From NCBI GenBank assembly GCA_964351995.1, contig CAYGQE010000025.1:13085-77084 (forward strand): a DNA stretch of 64,000 nucleotides, given 5' to 3'. Below the pieces are notes generated by a model. That model saw only the letters and a program-made list of their open reading frames with translations. It ran no database searches and was not told where the DNA came from. Position 1 is the stretch's first letter, and each line of letters begins with the position of its first letter. The translations under genes were made by a program, and so were the position numbers. Below, one piece after another: positions 15,512-24,390 of this stretch. The stretch comes from SZUA-35 sp964351995. Lineage in GTDB: Bacteria > Actinomycetota > Acidimicrobiia > Acidimicrobiales > SZUA-35.

Positions 15512-18500
15512 ATGCATGGAGAGCGGGCTGTTGTCGGCATTCTGGGCCCTGTCACGGTGTGGGCAGAGGGCTCCTCGCAGCGACGAGAGATCGCGATCGG
15601 TGGGCCCAAGCCGAGGCTCCTCATGGCCCTTCTGGCCAGCGTTGGTCCTGCAGGTCAAAGCGATGACCGGCTCATCGATGCGATGTGGACCGACGACAAC
15701 GTTGGTGTGCTCGAGGCCGATCGGCTGACATCTCTACGGGCGTATGTGTCTCGACTTCGGAAAGTTCTGCGGCCCCTCGGCGCAGACATCGCGCGGAATC
15801 CTTCCGGCTACACACTCGATGTCGGTCCTGGGCTCATCGACATGCACGAGTTCGACACCGAGGTCGACAACGCCATCGCTGACCAAGCAGAGGACGCTAC
15901 TGCGTCACTGGTGATCATCGATCGAGCTCTCGGCCGGTGGCGGGGCGATCCATTCGGTGATGCCACGGACCTTCCTGCGCTGCGGGCGGAGTCCGAACGC
16001 CTTCGTGCCCGCAAGGCAACGTGTCGAGCCCTGCGAGTCGAGCGGCTGCTCGAACTGGGGATGGACCAGGCCGCCGCCGACGCTGCGATGGAAGACGTGC
16101 ACGCCCATCCGTTCTCGGAACAGCCAGCGATGCAACTTGCTGTTGCCCTCCACCGTCTTGGGCGTCAGCGTGATGCCAACCGAGTACTCGATGACCTCAT
16201 CGGCCGTTTGCGCGACGAACTCGGCATGGACGCCCGACCAGTAGTGCGCGAGCTCCAATCCGCAATCCTGGATCACGACCCTCGGCTCGACACACCCCAA
16301 CCACCCATGGGCCGACAGCGACGCGAACCCTCAGCGATCGCTGGTCCAGTCGTTGGGCAGGGCACCCAGCTCCAGCAGGTCCGAACATCCGCCGCCAGCG
16401 GACGCTCCGCTCTGGTCGTCGGCCCACCCGGCTGCGGCAAGAGCACGCTCGTGAGCTCCATCGCACGCACCGTTGTCGGCTCCTGCCAGGACACCGACCA
16501 AGCTCCGGCCTATTGGCCTTGGCCTGCGATCGTCGATGGGCTCATTGACGCCGCCGCCGATGCTGATCTCGTCCGACCCGATTTCGAGGGGGCCAGCAGC
16601 GTGTTCGAGGTTTCGCTCGCCTTGACTGCGTTGATCCGTGCGGTGGCTCCGATCATTCGGTCAACCGTCGACACGGTCGTCGTCGAAGACGCCCACTGGG
16701 CCGGAAGCGAAACGTTGCAACTCCACACCTTCTTGCAACGAGAGCAGGCTTCGGCCGCCGAAGCCGAACGCCTGGGCCTTGTCGTCACCAGTCGACCTCT
16801 CACCGAGGGCGGCAATGTTCACGAACTGTTCGACGTCGTCGTCGAGGTCGGCCTCTTGCACCAGTCCGACGTCGAGGCAATGCTGAAAGCCCGGCTCAGC
16901 GCCGTTCCCGATTCCGACACGGTCAGCGCAGTCATGTCGCGAACAGGTGGGGTTCCGCTGCTCGTGCGGCGAGCGGCCGAAGAACTTGCTCGCGGTGTCC
17001 AACCCTCGAATGCCTCACCAGCACGATCGAGCCTCGTCCGGTCCTGGGTTGCCCAGGCCAGTGCAGCAGATCTCCATCTCGCTCGGTTGGCAACGATCCC
17101 GCTCGGACCGTTCGACGCACAATCGGCCATGACCGCCGCTGACTCAGACGATCTCGACCAGACGAACCGATCGCTCAGACGCCTCGAACGGCTTGGGATC
17201 ATCATGTCGCCCCTCGATGGCCTTTGGACGTTCGCCCATGCCTTGGTGCGAGACGAGCTGAGGTCAGACCTGGACCTCACCGACGAACGGGCCGCCCACC
17301 TCCGGCTCGCAGCGCTCCACCGATCGCTGCACCGACGCTCGGCACCCGACTCAGCAGATCACACACTCCATCACCTTCGCGGCGCCGGCCCTCTGGCCGA
17401 CCGAGACGAGGTCATGGCTGTGGCGCTCGCGATCGCAGGCGCAGCACAGCGATCCGGTGTCTTGAAACGAGCCGAGCAGGCGCTTTTCACAGCGCTCGAA
17501 GCGTCGCAGCGATCCTCCATCGACATCGAACAGCGGGTGGAACTGCTGACGGTTGCCGCTCACGTCACCTGGGCGGCCGGTTCCACCGAGCCGGCCAGAG
17601 ATCGCTTCCATGAGGCAAGCGAGCTGCTCGAGGACGACGACCGACGGTTGGCGGCGCTGGCCGCTGCCGCTGCTGGGTTCGGCATGACCCATGTCGAAAT
17701 CGGTACCCGGGAGCGGCGTTCGCTGCATCGAGCCCTGAAGAGCGAGAACGCTGAACCGGCCGACATTCTTCGCTGTCGATCCCGCCTCATCATCGCTGAT
17801 TGGGAATCGGGTCAGATCACCGCCCAAGCCGATGACCTCGTCGCTGATGCTCGACAACTCGGCGACCCAACGGCGCTGGCGTGGGCGCTCGGGTCACGGC
17901 TGGTTTCCTCGATGACGATGCTCGGGACCGACCAGCGAGGGCGCGACGCCGATGAGATGCTCTACCTCGGGCGCCTTCTCCACAACGACTCAGCCACCGG
18001 TCTTGGGTTGGCTCACCGCGCCGATGCCCGAGCGGCATTGGGGAAGATCGATTTGGCGTCGGAAGACATCGACGGGCTCGGAACACTCTCGGCAGCCACC
18101 GGCCGCCCGGCCCACTTCTGGTACCACCAGCACTACCTCGGGGCTCTCCGTTGTGCTCAGGGACGGCTCCAAGACGGTGAAGAGCGCTTCACCACTGCAT
18201 TCAACGTCGCTGGTGCCACGCAGGGGGCTGCGGCCCTGGAGGCGTTCAGCGGTGCGCTCTTCATGGCTCGCGCTGCGGCGGGCCGCCACGAAGAGTTGCT
18301 TCCGTTGTTGGAGTCCGGAGACAACCCTGCAGGCAACGAACGCCCGACCGGTCTCGATGCGTGGATGCTCGGTAAGGCCTACGTACTGGCCGCGGTTGGT
18401 CGTGAGGCCGAGGCACTCCCCGTCGTACGACACATGGCTGACCTTGCGCATCGAGTGCCTCTCGATCGCATCCGTTCGATCGAACTGGCCCAACTGATCC

Positions 18501-18769
18501 TCGTTGGCCAGCTGGTCAAGGACCGGCAGGCGTTGGAAGCCGGATACGAGTTGTTGGCGCCGTTCAGCCATCACCACTGCGTCGCACCCGGCATGATCTC
18601 GGTTGGGTCAGCGGATCTGTTCCTCGGGATCGCTGCGCACGAACTCGGCCGACGGGACGAAGGTCTTGCACGGATGGACGCAGGTATCGCCAACAACGAA
18701 CGGGCCGGCTTGTTGGCGTGGGCGCAACGAGGTCGAGAACTGCGAGAAGCACTCGTCAGCCGCGTCTGA
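15512..18769 (+). CDS. large SARP/BTAD-type transcriptional regulator with ATPase and TPR-like regions
   Basis: About 1085 residues. An N-terminal OmpR-like winged helix (VGILGPVTVWAEG; then GGPKPRLLMALLA and SLRAYVSRLRKVL) is followed by the BTAD helical domain (LIDMHEFDTEVDNA to about residue 240). An AAA/STAND-type ATPase follows with Walker A GPPGCGKST (around 305) and Walker B-like TVVVEDAHW (around 388), and then about 550 residues of helical TPR-like repeats. Such regulators often switch on secondary-metabolite clusters, but none is adjacent. There is no C-terminal LuxR helix-turn-helix. In-frame starts at 15473 (ATG) and 15458 (GTG) are alternatives; I prefer 15512 because it puts the start close to the DNA-binding domain, as in relatives. 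Confidence 0.88.
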   Translation: MHGERAVVGILGPVTVWAEGSSQRREIAIGGPKPRLLMALLASVGPAGQSDDRLIDAMWTDDNVGVLEADRLTSLRAYVSRLRKVLRPLGADIARNPSGYTLDVGPGLIDMHEFDTEVDNAIADQAEDATASLVIIDRALGRWRGDPFGDATDLPALRAESERLRARKATCRALRVERLLELGMDQAAADAAMEDVHAHPFSEQPAMQLAVALHRLGRQRDANRVLDDLIGRLRDELGMDARPVVRELQSAILDHDPRLDTPQPPMGRQRREPSAIAGPVVGQGTQLQQVRTSAASGRSALVVGPPGCGKSTLVSSIARTVVGSCQDTDQAPAYWPWPAIVDGLIDAAADADLVRPDFEGASSVFEVSLALTALIRAVAPIIRSTVDTVVVEDAHWAGSETLQLHTFLQREQASAAEAERLGLVVTSRPLTEGGNVHELFDVVVEVGLLHQSDVEAMLKARLSAVPDSDTVSAVMSRTGGVPLLVRRAAEELARGVQPSNASPARSSLVRSWVAQASAADLHLARLATIPLGPFDAQSAMTAADSDDLDQTNRSLRRLERLGIIMSPLDGLWTFAHALVRDELRSDLDLTDERAAHLRLAALHRSLHRRSAPDSADHTLHHLRGAGPLADRDEVMAVALAIAGAAQRSGVLKRAEQALFTALEASQRSSIDIEQRVELLTVAAHVTWAAGSTEPARDRFHEASELLEDDDRRLAALAAAAAGFGMTHVEIGTRERRSLHRALKSENAEPADILRCRSRLIIADWESGQITAQADDLVADARQLGDPTALAWALGSRLVSSMTMLGTDQRGRDADEMLYLGRLLHNDSATGLGLAHRADARAALGKIDLASEDIDGLGTLSAATGRPAHFWYHQHYLGALRCAQGRLQDGEERFTTAFNVAGATQGAAALEAFSGALFMARAAAGRHEELLPLLESGDNPAGNERPTGLDAWMLGKAYVLAAVGREAEALPVVRHMADLAHRVPLDRIRSIELAQLILVGQLVKDRQALEAGYELLAPFSHHHCVAPGMISVGSADLFLGIAAHELGRRDEGLARMDAGIANNERAGLLAWAQRGRELREALVSRV

Positions 18770-18873
18770 TCTGGCCAAGGCGATTCTCTCGGGCAGCAGC
18801 TGCGCCAGCGATTTACGACGAACTACGGTGCTGAGCCGAACACGTCTCGTCTCACCAGTGAATGAAGGTCGTC

Positions 18874-19959
18874 ATGCCCCAAGAAGTACGTGGAGTCATT
18901 GCCCGAGCCAAGGGCGAGCCAGTCTCGGTCGAGACCATCGTGATCCCTGACCCAGGACCGGGCGAAGCCGTGGTGGCGATCCAGGCGTGCGGCGTTTGCC
19001 ACACCGACCTGCACTACCGCGAAGGTGGCATCAACGACGAGTTCCCGTTCCTGCTCGGTCACGAGGCTGCTGGTTTGGTCGAAAGCGTCGGTGAAGGTGT
19101 CACAGAAGTCGCTCCCGGCGACTACGTCATCCTCAACTGGCGAGCCGTTTGTGGTGAATGTCGCTCCTGCAAGAAGGGCAAGCCGCAGTACTGCTTCGCC
19201 ACCCACAACGCCACGCAGAAGATGACCCTCCTCGACGGCACCGAACTCTCCCCCGCTCTCGGGATCGGCGCCTTCTGCGACAAGACGCTCGTCGCTGCTG
19301 GCCAGTGCACCAAGGTCGATCCGGCTGCCAAGCCCGAGGTCGCTGGCCTCCTCGGCTGCGGCGTGATGGCAGGCATCGGGGCTGCGGTCAACACCGGCGA
19401 AGTCGGCCGAGGCGATTCTGTTGCGGTCTTCGGTTGCGGTGGCGTCGGCAACGCCGCCCTCGAAGGTTCACGCCTCGCTGGCGCCAGCATCATCATCGCC
19501 GTCGACATCGACGACCAGAAGCTCGAATGGGCCAAGGACTTCGGCGCAACCCACACCATCAACTCATCCAAGGAAGACCCCATCGAAGCCATTCGAGCGC
19601 TCACCGGCGGCAATGGCGTCGATGTCGCCATCGAGGCCATCGGTCTTCCTCAGACCTACGAGCAGGCGTTCTACGCCCGTGACCTCGCCGGCACGGTCGT
19701 GCTCGTCGGCGTGCCAAACCCCGAGATGAAGATCGAGCTTCCCTACATCGAGCTGTTCGGTCGGGGTGGTGCCCTCAAGTCGAGCTGGTACGGCGACTGC
19801 TTGCCGAGCCGTGACTTTCCCATGCTGATCGATCTCTACCTGCAGGGGCGATTGAACCTCGACGGCTTCGTCTCGGAAACGATCGATCTCGACTCGGTCG
19901 AAGAGGCCTTCCACAAAATGGAGGGTGGCGGCGTCCTTCGCTCGGTCGTTGTGATGTAG
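18874..19959 (+). CDS. mscR: S-(hydroxymethyl)mycothiol dehydrogenase
   Basis: Zinc-dependent medium-chain dehydrogenase that oxidises the formaldehyde-mycothiol adduct with NAD. The 361-residue protein follows the mycobacterial enzyme closely: catalytic-zinc Cys39 in ACGVCHTDL and His63 in GHEAAG, structural-zinc Cys93, Cys96, Cys99 and Cys107, and the Rossmann motif GCGGVG at about 189. The ATG at 18874 is preceded by GAAGG and matches the known N-terminus (RGVIARAKGEPV); the ATG at 18862 is less likely. In mycobacteria a metallo-hydrolase gene follows directly. Here its homologue lies about 6.7 kb away at 26674. The gene implies a mycothiol-making organism. Confidence 0.95.
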   Translation: MPQEVRGVIARAKGEPVSVETIVIPDPGPGEAVVAIQACGVCHTDLHYREGGINDEFPFLLGHEAAGLVESVGEGVTEVAPGDYVILNWRAVCGECRSCKKGKPQYCFATHNATQKMTLLDGTELSPALGIGAFCDKTLVAAGQCTKVDPAAKPEVAGLLGCGVMAGIGAAVNTGEVGRGDSVAVFGCGGVGNAALEGSRLAGASIIIAVDIDDQKLEWAKDFGATHTINSSKEDPIEAIRALTGGNGVDVAIEAIGLPQTYEQAFYARDLAGTVVLVGVPNPEMKIELPYIELFGRGGALKSSWYGDCLPSRDFPMLIDLYLQGRLNLDGFVSETIDLDSVEEAFHKMEGGGVLRSVVVM

Positions 19960-19966
19960 TGACGGT

Positions 19967-20368
19967 GTGTCCGGCACCAAGCTCTCGACGTTTCCCATCC
20001 ACCTCGGCCTCGGTGCCACGGCCGAGGTGGAGCCTGCGTTCACCGGCGAGATGGAGTGGTACGGCGGCTACGGCGCACGCCACGCCAGCGACGGTGCTGA
20101 AGGCCGCCTCGTCACGATGCACAGCTTCACCGAGTCCTGGGATGTGTGGGAGATGCACCCCGTTGGGGCGGAAGTCGTTCTCTGCGTGAGTGGATCGATC
20201 ACCCTGGTGCAAGAGATCGACGGCAGCGAAGCAGCGACAACGATCACGGCGGGCGAATACGCCATCAACCCGCCAGGAACTTGGCACACCGCTGATGTGG
20301 CCCCTGGTGAAAATCCAACCGTGCTGTTCATCACCGCGGGCGAAGGCACCGAACACCGTCCGCGCTGA
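19967..20368 (+). CDS. cupin-domain protein
   Basis: A 133-residue single-domain cupin. The two cupin motifs are recognisable: WDVWEMHPVGAEVVLCVSGSITLV and the second with AGEYAINPPGTWHTAD, whose His could bind metal. Only part of the usual metal-binding set is present (H in MHPVGAE, E, and H in WHTA). The GTG start at 19967 is eight bases after mscR, so co-transcription is likely. The function is unknown; a link to aldehyde detoxification is inferred only from position. Confidence 0.85.
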   Translation: MSGTKLSTFPIHLGLGATAEVEPAFTGEMEWYGGYGARHASDGAEGRLVTMHSFTESWDVWEMHPVGAEVVLCVSGSITLVQEIDGSEAATTITAGEYAINPPGTWHTADVAPGENPTVLFITAGEGTEHRPR

Positions 20369-20532
20369 ACCGTTGTGGCAGTTCAAGAACTTGGGGTCCT
20401 GGAACAGCCCTCACAACGGTCGATGTTCTGAGCGAAGCGAAGCACTCGAGTTTCGCCGAAGGCGAATACTTGGTTCCTCGGCGACTGCTACGTTCACCGA
20501 GCACGAGCGCATGAGCGCCGACCAGAGATGGG
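20369..20532. other. intergenic region with short inverted repeats
   Basis: Nine-base arms ACCGTTGTG (20369-20377) and CACAACGGT (20412-20420) bracket 34 bases and could form a terminator-like stem after the cupin gene. Further on, GAGCGAAGCGAAGCACTCGA and the small hairpin TTCGCC-GAA-GGCGAA (20452-20466) look like a dispersed-repeat fragment. No gene is apparent. Confidence 0.4.
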
Positions 20533-20925
20533 GTGTCCGTGGACGCAGAACAAGTTCGGTCGATTTCGCTGTTCGAAGGGCTGACTGACGAAGAGCTCGA
20601 ACGTTGTGCCGAAGTACTCAGCGAGTGTGAGATGGTCGCCGGCAGCAGTCTTGCCAAACAAGACGACTTTGCCTACAAGTTCTTCATCGTGCTCGAGGGT
20701 GAGGTCGACGTGCACCGTGACTTCGACTTCGTTGCCCGCCTCGGCCCCGGGGAGTTCTTCGGCGAACGGGCACTGGTCAAGGAAGAAAAACGCAACGCCC
20801 GAGTGACTGCCCACAGCCGATGCCGGCTCGGCTGCATGATGGGTTGGGACTTCAAGGAAATGACCGAGCGTCTCCCCTTGGTTGCCGAACGAGTCAGTGC
20901 GGTGATCGATGCACGAGAAGCGTGA
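20533..20925 (+). CDS. stand-alone cyclic-nucleotide-binding domain protein
   Basis: A 130-residue protein that is one CNB domain and nothing else: SISLFEGLTDEELERCAEVL at the start, then FIVLEGEVDVHRD, and the phosphate-binding cassette region GPGEFFGERALVKEEKRNARVTAHSRCRLGCM. In PKA/CRP-type pockets the cassette reads GE-(L/I)-A...R-(A/T)-A. Here GE, an Arg and an Ala are present, so cAMP or cGMP binding is plausible. There is no DNA-binding domain. Start codons GTG at 20533 and 20539 are both possible. It may be a small regulator that acts through a partner. Confidence 0.85.
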   Translation: MSVDAEQVRSISLFEGLTDEELERCAEVLSECEMVAGSSLAKQDDFAYKFFIVLEGEVDVHRDFDFVARLGPGEFFGERALVKEEKRNARVTAHSRCRLGCMMGWDFKEMTERLPLVAERVSAVIDAREA

Positions 20926-20961
20926 GCTCGACGTCGTCACGAGGCACCCTCCGGCTCTTCC

Positions 20962-22569
20962 CTACTGCGGAGATGACAGACCGCTGTCCGATGGTGTCCA
21001 GGTTCGTGCTCGGGATGCTTTGTCTTGGTACACCGCGAGGTCTGCTGCGCCCATGAGGCTGGCCAGATCATTCTGACCGTCGACCAACACGAGACCGATG
21101 CTGAAACCCAGACCGAGACGCTCACCGTCGAAGTCGATCGAGTCTTCGCGAATCGCATCGAGCTCAGCCCCGAGCCAATCAGTATCGAGCGGTTCGACGG
21201 CGTGGACGGTCAGCAAGAACTCATCGCCGCCCAACCGGACCACCGTGGCCTCCAAACCCGAACCATCGCTCTCGAGCCGATCCACGACGTTCTGCAAGCG
21301 GGACGCAACTTCGACGAGGATGGCATCGCCGGCGGCATGCCCGTGGACGTCGTTGACCAGCTTGAAGAAGTCGAAGTCGATCATGACGACGGCGTGCTGC
21401 TTGAATCGAGGGTCCATCGCCAGGTGACGGGTTCGCTCCTCGAGTTCGTGGCGATTGCCGATACCGGTCAGCGCGTCACGCGTTGCCAACTCGGCCCGAT
21501 GCCTCGCTTCTCTGGCCCCTCGAGAGATGCTCGAGGCACCAAAGGCAAAGCCGAGGAGCGCCGAGAACGCTGATGCGGCGGCAGCAATCCGATAGAAGCC
21601 ACGGTTCGACCGCTGCTCTGCGACTTCGACGGCACGTTCGAGCTCATCGTCGATGACGAGCTGATCGATCACATCAACGAGGCCAGGCTGCAGCTCATCG
21701 GCGGCCTGAACCATGTCAGCGAGTTCGAAAGGAGGCGAGGCGTCACCGGCTCGGAGCTCGCGCATCCATGCGTCGTATTCGACCACGTCGCTGGCTGCAA
21801 TCAGAGCAGTGACGCCTTCGATCGCTGTCGGGAAGAATTCCCCAGCCTCGTCGAGCTCGATCCAGATCGAGTCGACCAGCGGGGCCGCAGCATCAGCTCC
21901 GAACCAGCCGCCTTCGCTGCGGACGACCTCGATGACTTCTTCGACGAAGATTTCCGCCTCTGGGTCGACAAGCCGCTCGTTGACCGAGACATCTGCGGCA
22001 ATGCCCTCGATCAGAACGTGTAGCGGCAACGTACTGACGAAACTCAGCTGGTGGATTGCTTGCCGCCGTGTCGTCACTACGTCGGAGGCCCCGCTGTATC
22101 GGGCGACGTCCTCGGCCACGACGAAGAGATCGCTCAGATCGGCCGCCGTCGGATCCTCGAGCGCTTGCACATCAAGATCATCGAGCAGCGCAGCGGCTTC
22201 GTCAGCACTGACGCCGGGGCCACCGGCCAACCTGGAGATCTCGAGCGTTGCCAACCGTGCAACGTCAGATGCAGCGGCCAATCGAGCGCTGCGGTCACCC
22301 TCGACGTCGACACCGTCGAGCATTCGCATGGCGACGACTTCGAGCGTTGCCAATTCGAGCGTTCGACGCGCCTCGAACAACTCACCTTCGGCAACGGACT
22401 CTGTCTCCTGTTGGTCGCTGACGCTGCCCTGCTGCGCCGTGCTGAGGAGCACGACCGAGACCGCGATCAAGACAAAGGACAAGACGATGGCGGCCCACCC
22501 CACGACAGAGCGGCCCGAGCGAGGAGCGACGGCCATGGGTTCAGCTTCGTCATCGGGAACCCACAACAT
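20962..22569 (-). CDS. membrane diguanylate cyclase (GGDEF) with extracytoplasmic sensor
   Basis: 535 residues. TM1 is at about 22-44, a long helical extracytoplasmic region at 45-322, TM2 at about 325-347, and the GGDEF domain at about 358-525. The active-site motif is intact (GGDEF at 447-451), with DALTGIGNR at the start of the domain, so synthesis of cyclic di-GMP from GTP is expected. The inhibitory RxxD site is not seen upstream of GGDEF, so product feedback may be absent. There is no EAL domain. The sensor region is not a named fold to my eye. An in-frame ATG at 22536 is an alternative start. Confidence 0.92.
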   Translation of the reverse strand: MLWVPDDEAEPMAVAPRSGRSVVGWAAIVLSFVLIAVSVVLLSTAQQGSVSDQQETESVAEGELFEARRTLELATLEVVAMRMLDGVDVEGDRSARLAAASDVARLATLEISRLAGGPGVSADEAAALLDDLDVQALEDPTAADLSDLFVVAEDVARYSGASDVVTTRRQAIHQLSFVSTLPLHVLIEGIAADVSVNERLVDPEAEIFVEEVIEVVRSEGGWFGADAAAPLVDSIWIELDEAGEFFPTAIEGVTALIAASDVVEYDAWMRELRAGDASPPFELADMVQAADELQPGLVDVIDQLVIDDELERAVEVAEQRSNRGFYRIAAAASAFSALLGFAFGASSISRGAREARHRAELATRDALTGIGNRHELEERTRHLAMDPRFKQHAVVMIDFDFFKLVNDVHGHAAGDAILVEVASRLQNVVDRLESDGSGLEATVVRLGGDEFLLTVHAVEPLDTDWLGAELDAIREDSIDFDGERLGLGFSIGLVLVDGQNDLASLMGAADLAVYQDKASRARTWTPSDSGLSSPQ

Positions 22570-22671
22570 GAGAAGGTGATGACAAGTGTCTGACTTCGCA
22601 CCTGCAGCGAACGGATTGCATCAGCCCGGCCGAGTTGCTCGAGCCCGGTTGCGGGAGGGCCCAGCAGAAAC

Positions 22672-24333
22672 TCAGATCACGCGAACCGTGCCGTTCGCAG
22701 CGTCGACCTCGATCGTTGCGCCATCGGGAATCTGCGACGTTGCGCCAGCAACACCGACGACCCCTGGCACACCGAATTCCCGAGCAATCACCGCAGCATG
22801 GCAGAGCAGACCTCCCTGCTCCACGACCACGGCGCCTGCCATGGCCAGCACCGAGTTGATCGTCGGCACCGTGAAGGGCGCCACCAAGATGTCGTCGGGT
22901 TCGAAATGGCTGAGCGCATCGATCGCGTCGGTCACGACTCGGGCTCGGCCGGTGAAGGTCTCGGTGCCGATGCCGACCCCGAGCAGTTCTGCACGACCCG
23001 GTGGCGACTCGAGCAGATCCATGACGGTGAGGGTCACATCCATCAAGCGGGCGAGCGGGCCCGGCAACACGTCGATCGACGGAAGTGATGGTTCAGGGCC
23101 CAGGACAGGCGGCGGTTCCAGCGTCAACCACTCGGCAGACACATCGGCTCGCCTCGCCGCTTCGTCGGGATCGACTCTGGACGACCGGTCCAGCTCGTCG
23201 ACGATCTCGGCCAGGGTCAGCTCGAATACATGATGGTCGGCGTGCAGGGCACCGGATCGGTGGAATCGCTTCCCCGCCTCGAGCACGGCGCGGCGAACGA
23301 TTCCCGCCGGCCATTGATAGGTGATCGGACCGTTCTCATCACGCAAGCCATAGAGCGCCCGAGCATCAGAGACGACATGGTCGAACTCGGTCTGGTCCCT
23401 GACCGGCACCTGCTCCCGCAATCGCCTTGCCGCCTCATCGCCGACGGCCTTGGCGTCCTCGGAACGATCACCTTCGAGCGACGCGCTGTTGATTCCAGCG
23501 AGAATCGTGTCGGGCAACTCGCCGAGCGTGGCGCCACGAATGTCATAGCCCTCGGTGAGGCGTGAGCCGTACTCGTCGATGAACGCCCGATAAGCGAGAC
23601 GGGCCTCTTCCGGAGCGTGCTCGAGATCGGCAAGGGCCTGGAGATGGCCACCGGGGAGATTGCGACGGACCTTGGCCATCGCGTTCGCGGGCGCAGAGGT
23701 GGCATGGGAATAGCCAGACAGGGTCTGCATGACCTCGGTCATGTCGAGCCCCCACTCTCTGGCACGGACCAACAGCAATCCGATCGGGCTCAGGTCAGAC
23801 ACGTGAAGGCGGAAGTGCAACACCAGACCGTCGGTCATGTGCTCGACCGCAGTGTTGAGCTGACGGGTGAGCTCCCAGTCGTCGAGCTTGTGGAGGTCGA
23901 CCGCGTCGAGGCGGCGGCTGGCGGCGATGAGCTCGGGTTTCCACTCAGACTCCCAGCGGTCGAGCTCATCGTTCCACGACCGATTCTCGAGGGTCGCAGC
24001 AGCCAACTCGGTGCGGTGGCGGAACTCAGGATGCAGCCGGGTCGCTGCCTTCAGCACGATGGCCGGGGGTTCCGGCAGGTTTCGGCCACCACCGACCAGC
24101 GGCACCAGGCGTCGGTAGAAGCGACCGTTGATGAAGCGAGCTTCCACGGTCCGGATCGGAGCACCGACCCGAGCCATGCCAGCGTCTATCCCCGCGTACA
24201 TGGCGTGTTCCATCGCATCGCGCACGATGCGAGAACAGTTCGCATCGAAGTGGGAGTAGTCGAGTTCCCAGCTGCCGGGCCCGGGTGCTTCGAATGGGAC
24301 GGTGTGGGTGTGGCGATCCAAGGTGATCTTCAT
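22672..24333 (-). CDS. PEP-utilising-enzyme-type swivel (phosphohistidine) protein without an ATP-grasp domain
   Basis: 553 residues. The last 90 or so are the swivelling phosphohistidine domain of PEP synthase/PPDK/rifampin phosphotransferase enzymes, with the catalytic His512 in GGLLCHAAVIAREFGVPGVVG. The first 420 residues are helical and resemble the substrate-binding middle part of rifampin-phosphotransferase-like proteins. The N-terminal ATP-grasp domain that would phosphorylate the histidine is missing. ATG 24333 is preceded by AGAGGA. Either the ATP-grasp half is encoded elsewhere or the protein acts differently. It lies 57 bases after a GH3 glycosidase gene on the same strand. Confidence 0.85.
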   Translation of the reverse strand: MKITLDRHTHTVPFEAPGPGSWELDYSHFDANCSRIVRDAMEHAMYAGIDAGMARVGAPIRTVEARFINGRFYRRLVPLVGGGRNLPEPPAIVLKAATRLHPEFRHRTELAAATLENRSWNDELDRWESEWKPELIAASRRLDAVDLHKLDDWELTRQLNTAVEHMTDGLVLHFRLHVSDLSPIGLLLVRAREWGLDMTEVMQTLSGYSHATSAPANAMAKVRRNLPGGHLQALADLEHAPEEARLAYRAFIDEYGSRLTEGYDIRGATLGELPDTILAGINSASLEGDRSEDAKAVGDEAARRLREQVPVRDQTEFDHVVSDARALYGLRDENGPITYQWPAGIVRRAVLEAGKRFHRSGALHADHHVFELTLAEIVDELDRSSRVDPDEAARRADVSAEWLTLEPPPVLGPEPSLPSIDVLPGPLARLMDVTLTVMDLLESPPGRAELLGVGIGTETFTGRARVVTDAIDALSHFEPDDILVAPFTVPTINSVLAMAGAVVVEQGGLLCHAAVIAREFGVPGVVGVAGATSQIPDGATIEVDAANGTVRVI

Positions 24334-24390
24334 GGGGTTCCTCTGGTCGGGTGCCATGGTCTCACACGGACATGCGAGCAGCCGGCGGTG

